Assembly (NCBI GenBank): GCA_033807695.1
Contig: CM066306.1
Coordinates: 248,001-312,000 of the forward strand
DNA length: 64,000 nt
Source: Daedaleopsis sinensis
Taxonomy: Eukaryota; Basidiomycota; Agaricomycetes; Polyporales; Polyporaceae
Reading direction: 5' to 3'
Shown piece after piece: positions 55,678 to 64,000 of this stretch. Below the pieces are notes generated by a model. That model saw only the letters and a program-made list of their open reading frames with translations, searched no databases and was not told where the DNA came from. Within the stretch, counting starts at the first letter, position 1. The number at the start of each line of letters is the position of its first letter. The position numbers were made by a program, and so were the translations under genes.

Positions 55678-56527
55678 ATGTCCTTCCTCCCGCCAGACTT
55701 CCAGCATCGTCTGTCTAACGAGCGGTCCCTGACTCCTGGAAGGGTCAATTCGCCACCGCCTTCACCCTGCCGCTCGACTCACCCCAACCAGTCAGAGTCG
55801 CTCATGCGCTCTCGAACATCTCCCTCTTCCGCTCCGATGCCTGCCAGCCTTCAGCTCCAGGATCTGGTGGGGATGTATATTACCCGAACCACGTACGAGC
55901 GGGAAACGGCACGCATTGCTCACGCTGCTGATCCTAGCCATGCCATTTGGCATGCAACCAAGACCGCAGTGGACTGGTGGATGTGGGAGCGCGCAGGGGT
56001 CGTTCCGGTGACCGCAGACGATCTGGGCAGGGTGTGGTCTGTATGCTGCACACACGTCGCAGACTCCTTGCGGCCCGACGTAACCTACCTTCCGCCGAAC
56101 TTGTGTAAGGCGGTCTTCGCGGTGGCTGCGCTCCATCTACTGTCGCAGCCAACAAGCATAGCTCATTGGGCATTTTGGTCCACGCCCTGTCGTGACACGA
56201 CCGCTCTGTTGGTCGATGACTACATCAGTGAGTACAATTTCGTTCTGAGTAAGGACCTACCGCTCAATCTGACTAACACATGATCTCGCCTCAGAGCATC
56301 GCCCCGGACCGTCCATCCCTCTGGCGTTTCCCCAGTGGGTGAACGCCAAGAAAGGCATGAGATCCCTACTCAGGCTTCAAGTGCGTTTGCTCCCAGGGAC
56401 CAGACATCCGAGCAACACCCCGCCTGCGTCCTCCGTCGAGCAGCTCCATGACCACGACCAGACCGAGGACGAGATGCTCGAGCCACCCCGCAAGCCAAAG
56501 GGTATCCGGAGGGTCGTCCGCTGGTAA
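55678..56527 (+). CDS. Unnamed fungal family, member B (relative of the 22126 gene)
   Basis: Two exons, 55678-56227 and 56295-56527; 260 aa. The central region parallels the gene at 22126: VFAVAALHLLSQPTSIAHWA, then TALLVDDYI, followed by an intron in the same place and phase (phase 1 after the Ile codon) and a KGMRSLLRLQ segment like NLWALRGLQ in the relative. The N-terminus is Ser/Pro-rich. The model ends in a basic tail (RKPKGIRRVVRW). A second plus frame (56448-56738) overlaps this end and finishes RSRAAKKK, resembling the basic end of member A. A missed intron or a frameshift could therefore extend the true protein to 56738. I could not find splice sites that make the switch. Function unknown. 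Confidence 0.7.
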
Positions 56528-58192
56528 CCTCGCTCCCGAGGGCGTCATGACCGTGGACGAGACGGTGAGCTCGTCCGCTACGGCGTCCATGGAGACGTCG
56601 AAGGAGGGGGTACTGGTCGAGGTCATGGGCGTCGCGAACTGGCCGGCCACGAATCGGACGTTCGTAAAATCTTCTGTAGTCCGTGCGCTGACGAGGCAGC
56701 GCAGCGGGACAAGATCCAGAGCTGCCAAGAAGAAGTGATTTGACGTGTTATAGTCTTGTATCGAGTAGTAATCAGTTCATTTGTCGACGTATGTACTAAA
56801 ATGTAGTTTTATGATTGAGACTCACCGTTGCTGGCTACTATAGCGCGCACCGTAGAAATTGGGAGCTAGTTCGAGCTTATAGCAACCCCAATGCTGAGTC
56901 TGTGCTGTGTGTGTTGAGAGTTTGAACCCTTGGCGTGTCGCGGACGGCGCGACGTCAACAGTGGTAGGTTCTGAAGCTTTTTTTTCGAGCCGTTGCGCCT
57001 GAATTCCATGAGATGTTCAGTACCTTACAATGATCAACTGACCACTTGCATGGTTTGCTTCTCCAGCAGTTGACTGGGAAAACCGGTGGGTGAACTGTTA
57101 TATTTATGGGCGACTCGGAACAGTGGGCTGAGTGGGCAATCCTTGTCAAGTGCATCGGATCTCAGAGTCTAGATCTCTCGGTTAGGCTGACGCCCTTCAA
57201 ATAATTCTCAGCTTCGCACCACCATCATCATCGCGTCGACCTGCGACCTCCTCCTGCGCTTCCCCTGCTCCCTGCGACTTGAAGCGGGCTATAAAACTTT
57301 CTATTTGAATGAAAAGACTTTGTGTGTCTGTTCCTAGTCGACTACATTCTCTCCGGAATCCCTGCGAATGGTTGTTGTCTTCGCCTAGGTAAGCGTCCTA
57401 TCGACGTGACAACCCTCTCCCTTCTTGCTAGCTGCTATTGCAGTACTCAGTAAATCCCTTTGATTGCTTATCTCGCATTCACCTCCCAAATCTCTTCAAC
57501 CCGACGAGATCACTGGGCGGAGTGGAAAACTTACCCTCTTCCTCCGCCCGTGACCGTCAAACGCGGTTATGCGAACCTCGCGGACCACTGAACAGGAATT
57601 TGAATTTGCAGCCATCACGACCTACAGCCATGTTCAGCGCTAGAGCTGAGCATAATCCTCGAGTGCTGACCAAAGTCGGCGTGGACCGGCGATCGTGCAA
57701 GCAAGGCAATGCAGTGGATGTTGTCAGAGTAATCCGGTGAGAACTACTCTCCGTCCCTCTCCGTCCCTTTGAGATCAGTATAGCGTCTTCTTCTGACGAA
57801 TACATGCATAGCAGGATAGGCCATGTAGCCTGGAAGCGGTTCCTCCTCCACACTGCATTGCCTAACGACTTAGGACTTGCTTCACAGTTTTCGAGTCTTC
57901 ACAGTACCGTCTTTACACATCACCAACCCCGTTCTCTCCTCTTTAGGATCATCTTGTCTCTCACCGCGTGGACGGCTGTGGACGGTGGTACTGCATCACG
58001 ATCCTCCTCCCGATGCTAGTGCGCGCTGACTCTTCCGGAAATAGAACTGAACGCGTATCAACGGTCACGAACAGTGGAGCCGGGGTCTGCATTACAACAG
58101 ATGCCTCGCGCTCTTGAAGTCCCACTGCCCTGCTGGGTCCTCACTATATATGACTCAATCTGCCGGACATCGCAATCTCATCTCCTTCGACA
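56528..58192. other. Intergenic, no gene supported
   Basis: A GCTATAAAAC box at about 57288 could drive a transcript, but the downstream frames (57438-57740 and others) show no domain or splice logic. It could serve a non-coding or unrecognised short gene. Confidence 0.4.
58142..58152 (+). promoter_or_regulatory. TATA box for the aspartic protease gene
   Basis: CACTATATATG lies about 45 nt upstream of the ATG at 58193. Confidence 0.55.
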
Positions 58193-60122
58193 ATGTTCTC
58201 CCCTTCCTTTCTTCTTGCTTTTGGCCTTTTCCTTACCCGATACTGGGCTTCTGTTCTTGCTGCTACAGATGTCTCGGGATCTAGCATTCAAATGACCAAC
58301 AATGGCGCCGACCTCATGACGATGATGATGAGCGACAACATCGGAGTAAACACCGCGGATGGGTTACAGGTGAGTCGAGGTGGTCCCTGGAGCGCGAGTA
58401 GTTACAAACTAACACTCACGCTGCATAGTACGCAGTCGAAATCACACTCGGCGGTCAAAGTAATGTGTTGGATATTCAACATACGGGCCGCATATTGAGA
58501 CGCATCTGCTAGACTTCACCGTCATCCTGGACACCGGTTCCACTGATCTCTGGGTGGATGCTCGTGGCCGCAACGTCCAGCTAACGAACACGACCTCCAT
58601 CGAAGCTGCCGAAGTCTATGGACAAGGACAGACATCGGGAAACATCGCTTTCGCTGACTTGAAGATCGGAGAGTACGCCATCTCGTCGCAAGGTGCGATA
58701 TGTGTTCATCTTGATCAATACCGGAAAATGTATTGATAGCAGAATGATTTCAGTATTCCTGAACGCCACACAAGTCAGCGGCATGCCTCCCGGCGTGCAG
58801 GGTATCCTCGGAATGGCCTTCGACAACTCCCAGATTTTTGCCTCCCTGCAAATGGCGTGGGGACCCGAAGCTGCCGCGCAGCTCGGTCGCTCTCCGATCA
58901 CGAACCTCTTCGCGATGAATGAATCGCTCCCGAATAACTTCGACATCCAGCTCGGTCGTCCATCTGGGCTTGGCGAGGTGAACACCGGTACATTCGTCAT
59001 CAGCGGGCACGCATCTGGCTACGAGGACGTTGCTCAGGCACCTAAAGTTCCTCGTGTCCGGCCGGAGCACTGGAGTCTACTCCTCGACGAGATGCGGATC
59101 AACGACGAGCGGTTCATGTTCGCCAAATCGTCTGTGCCGGGCGTGCCTGAAGGCAAGGTCATCGCCGTCCTGGATACCGGATTTTCTCTCCCACCTTTGC
59201 CGAAGGACGCCGTCGACGCGATCTATAGTCAGATCGAAGGTGCTACGTTCTACAACTCTAGCCTCATCACGGCATGGGTCATCCCCTGCAACTCGAGTGT
59301 AGAGCTTTCATTCGTGTTCGGGTATGTCCCCAGACTTGGACTCGTATCTACGATTGCTGAGAGACAGTCTATCCGCAGTGGTCAGGAATTTCTGGTTCAC
59401 CCCCTTGACCTCACTTTGCCTCAGGCGGTCCCGATAGTAGACAACGGCGCTGAGAAGAACGTCACCGTCTGTTTCGCGACGTATCAATACCTCACTTTGG
59501 ACGCCGCCGGAGGGTTCAGCGGGTTCGATCTCATTCTCGGGGACGCCTTCCTCCGTAGCGTCTACGCATCGTGAGTGCTTACGGTCGGTGTGCCGGACCG
59601 CTCTCATGAATACCCTGTAGGTTTGATTACGGCGACTTCAACCCGACGAACCACACGAACGGCCTTCCCTTCGTGCAGTTGGTCTCCGCGGTGGACCCGC
59701 ACACCGCGATGAACGAGTTCTACGAGGATCGTAGCGCGCTCCTCGCGCAGCTACCGCCCACGATCGAGCCAAGCGCATTCGCCAAAGCCACACTCGCCCC
59801 GTCGCTTCTCGCTCAAGCTAACGCGAGCAATTCGTCCACGTCTGGGAGCGGCACCGTCAGCGGCGCACTCTCCACAGACGACGACGATTCCGGCTCGCGG
59901 TGGATGGGGCTCAGCAAGACATGGGGCATCGTGGTTGTGGTGCTCCTCGCTGCGAATCTGCTCGTTGGCCTCGTACTCGTCGGGATCACCGTTACAATGT
60001 GTGTTCGAGGGATGAAGGGTAAGAGCAGGGCCGTTGGACAGAGCTACGCGCCTGTACGTTTGAAGGAAGCGGCGGCAGACGATGATGCCGAGGGCGGAGC
60101 ATTACACCGATACAGCGACTGA
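58193..60122 (+). CDS. Membrane-anchored pepsin-like aspartic protease (family A1)
   Basis: Six exons: 58193-58369, 58429-58459, 58513-58692, 58754-59321, 59379-59570, 59621-60122; 549 aa. A signal peptide leads (FLLAFGLFLTRYWASVLAA). The two catalytic motifs are present: FTVILDTGSTDLWV with Asp76 and VIAVLDTGFSLPPLP with Asp270. Also seen are YAVEITLGGQ before the first motif and FDLILGDAFLRSVYASFDYG near the end, which are typical of A1 enzymes. A Ser/Thr/Asn linker is followed by one membrane span (IVVVVLLAANLLVGLVLVG), a basic stop-transfer sequence and a 40-residue cytosolic tail, so it is a type I surface protease rather than a freely secreted one. The tyrosine flap is not obvious by eye. 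Likely role: extracellular or cell-wall protein processing. All junctions keep the frame. Confidence 0.92.
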
Positions 60123-61495
60123 CCAGTGTAAGCATTTATCCTTCTCTCATTGTACGTCGGAGCTCAAATTTCAAGCAGGTAGTACACTAGTGTGACCATT
60201 AAATTCTGTTTTCGAAGTACTCAATCGGACACTTGCAATCTAATTCTCAATATTCCTTTCAACACTTGAGTGCAGAAGATATATGGTGACGAGCGAACAC
60301 TGCTCAGTTCTGCTGACATGGCCTTTGGCTCATGTGGGTATATGGCTCCACTATCATGCACCGGGTCGGAGAGCCACTCACCTCGACTTCTACCGGCAGG
60401 GATCAACTAGACTTTATAGTCTATTCCACGCTTCTCAGCTATAGATGTCTCTCTCGACAGGTCCGGTTGTGTCAAGCAGCTGCGAAGAGCAGGACGCGAC
60501 TTGAAGAAGACTTCCTCTAGACGGATACGAGCGATCGTCGCCCCGGATACACAGACCAAGTGCTCAAGATTGCTCCCGCCAGTATACAGTTGCTCAATGC
60601 CCCCCGTGGCAGTACAGGTACGTCTGTAGTCTGAATTGGTACCGGTGCCTGAACATGACAACCGATTATAAGACGTGACAGTCCTATAAATTCCGCACGG
60701 GATATGACCCGTAGGTAAGCATTCATCTCCACGTCCCCGTGGTCTCTCTTACTGTCATGCGGTCTAGTCGTATGTGAAGACACCATGAGGAGCGCAGTCA
60801 CTCAGGGCCATTTCCTCTCCAGCCCTCCAGAAAAGTCATGTCTTTTCGCACGTCCTCAGCTGAACTTTCACATGTGCAACTTTAAACAAGACACCTGTGC
60901 CGATCGGGGCGTCCTATGTGGCCGTCGACGGTTGAGCATAATACGGCTCTGTAGTGCGTCAGCTCTCTCTGAATTTCATGATGTACGTGAAGTCGCTTTG
61001 TGTCTGGTTATACTTGCAGAACAGTGACTCTGCCGCTGTGGTGTATTGTCAGGTGCTCTACATCACTGCTCAAAGTCTACGTCATGTAAGGAGTAGGTCT
61101 CGCAAACGTGTTCCGGCACGCATACACTCACGGTTGTTTTTACTTTCAGTCCTGCTCATTCTGCCTTGCAGGCATGAGTAATCGTATCCGCAACCCACCT
61201 GCCCGCGGACCACTGGTAGAACACATATAGGTTCTCGTTCCCTGCTCACACCGAGCGTACCCTCACGGGACCTGCGTCTCCGTTCACTGTGGGCCAACAT
61301 TGGCTCTATCTCCACGATGGCGTTTTTCGGGGACATTACCACAAGCAAGGCTAAGCGTATGCAAAAGTAACTCGACCGCCGCTTGACATAAAAGATCGCC
61401 GGGACGGTGAGTTCGCTCTTCACTCTACTGTACATCTCCCCACCGACCAACACTCTACAGTGCTAATTGCACGGCGCACCGTCACCCATCCACAC
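60123..61495. other. Intergenic, no gene supported
   Basis: No frame with support. The last 120 bases hold ACATAAAAG at about 61386, a possible TATA element for the xylanase gene. Confidence 0.45.
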
Positions 61496-63174
<1,679 letters not shown>

Positions 63175-63380
63175 TGTCGTCGCAGAAACTGTGGTCGCTT
63201 CGTGTGGTCTGGTACTAGCGTCCAAAACAATAATATAAGATATCAAAGCACAACACGTTGTGAAAATGATTCGCGATGCTTTGAACGGCCACAAAGGTTT
63301 GTATTCCAGGAGCTGGCTCCGCACCGCGGCGCTTAGTATGTCCAGGCAAAGCGACAAGCGCGGACGGGCCAGGGTATTTA

Positions 63381-63390
63381 AGACGCCCCC
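63381..63390 (+). promoter_or_regulatory. TATA-like box near right edge
   Basis: TATTTAAGAC lies about 50 nt upstream of the ATG at 63435, which has a good CACCATG context. Confidence 0.45.
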
Positions 63391-63434
63391 AAGTCCCCTC
63401 AGTCCCCGCACCTCGCCTGTCCTCGACGCCCACC

Positions 63435-64000
63435 ATGTTGAAGCCTCATCGTCCGCCACCGCTGAGCCCACCACCTACCTCACGCCTCACAGACAAACTT
63501 CTCAACTCACCCCTCGCATGTCGCGAGAAGCCTGATCCTCTCGATCCCGAGCGCGGACCACGCTGGTTATGACCGCGACCACGGCACAGCGGCCTGGTGA
63601 GTACCCAATACTGCGCGCCGATTGCCACCTTGGTTCTCGCCCACACGCTGACAACGCCTACTCGCTAGGCATCCTCGGCCAACCTCAATGCAGACGGGGG
63701 AGGGCGTGGTTCGATCCGTTACCAGATGCTCAGCCCACCCCGCCCAGCTGCCGCCTCTTCCACCGCTCCATATTTAAGCAGGATCTAGAACGAAGAAGCT
63801 TATATTCCTGCCCGCGCTGCGCCTTGTCAGCGGTTCACGGTACGTATTACTTCTCTGAACCGCGTCACGCCTGTCGATGCAAAAGCTAACCAATTGGGGA
63901 GAAGGACGCATCAGTACCTCGGCAGTATCGCAAGACCACCGAGCTCGTCACGTCCAAAGGCTTCACAGCTAACCACGTACAGTGGCTGAACGCATCTCAA
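63435..64000 (+). CDS. Start of an unresolved gene, runs off the window
   Basis: An ATG at 63435 with good context opens a Pro-rich frame (MLKPHRPPPLSPPPTSRLTD) that stops after about 47 codons. A second candidate exon at 63569-63598 ends at a strong donor (GGTGAGTACC) and a third region near 63900-64000 reads DASVPRQYRKTTELV. I could not join them into one frame. The gene continues past 64000. The promoter signals make a transcript likely; the product is unknown. Confidence 0.3.

Overview
This window is nuclear DNA from a filamentous basidiomycete, probably an Agaricomycete of the Polyporales. The reasons are many short (about 45-80 nt) GT-AG introns, GC-rich coding exons, TATA boxes about 40-60 nt ahead of several start codons, and families typical of wood-decay mushrooms: DUF6533-, DUF6534- and DUF6535-type membrane proteins, F-box proteins, a GH10 xylanase and an A1 aspartic protease. 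I could not settle the species. All gene models were spliced by hand from splice signals, reading frame and family similarity; exon coordinates are given so they can be checked.

Left third (1-23977). A small Tyr/Pro-rich protein lies at 304-1036(-), then a CipC-like domain with a Gly/Tyr/His-rich tail (2209-3566,-), a mitochondrial-type J-domain protein (4745-5588,-), a 1.3-kb internally deleted DNA transposon (5862-7196), a multi-pass membrane protein (7473-8784,+), a membrane-anchored coiled-coil protein (9837-11801,+), a DUF6533-type protein (13837-15538,+), the second CipC-like paralogue (17650-19510,+) and a nuclear-type protein of a family I cannot name (22126-23977,+).

Middle (23978-40000). 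A very young, gag-only LTR retrotransposon (26524-29550, coding on minus) sits in what looks like a decayed gene. It is followed by a DUF6533-like gene that has lost its N-terminal core (30605-31924,+), a second coiled-coil paralogue (32428-34304,-), a many-exon DUF6534-type gene (35681-37956,+) and an F-box protein (38241-39736,-).

Right part (40000-64000). This is denser and more housekeeping-like. It holds three tandem intact aldo-keto reductases (41012-45440,-), a WDR83/MORG1-type WD40 protein (45756-46963,-) divergent from a haloacid-dehalogenase-like hydrolase (47438-48582,+), a DUF6535 membrane protein (48833-51944,-), an F-box plus beta-propeller-like protein (53071-54902,-), a relative of the 22126 gene (55678-56527,+), a membrane-anchored aspartic protease (58193-60122,+), a secreted GH10 xylanase (61496-63174,+) and the start of an unresolved gene at the right edge.

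The most striking overall feature is that four families (CipC-like, coiled-coil, DUF6533-like and the 22126/55678 family) each occur twice, dispersed and sometimes inverted rather than in tandem, with intron positions kept in those that could be compared. The genes do not form one pathway. The aldo-keto reductases, xylanase and secreted protease fit a saprotrophic lifestyle. The membrane and coiled-coil families have no established function.
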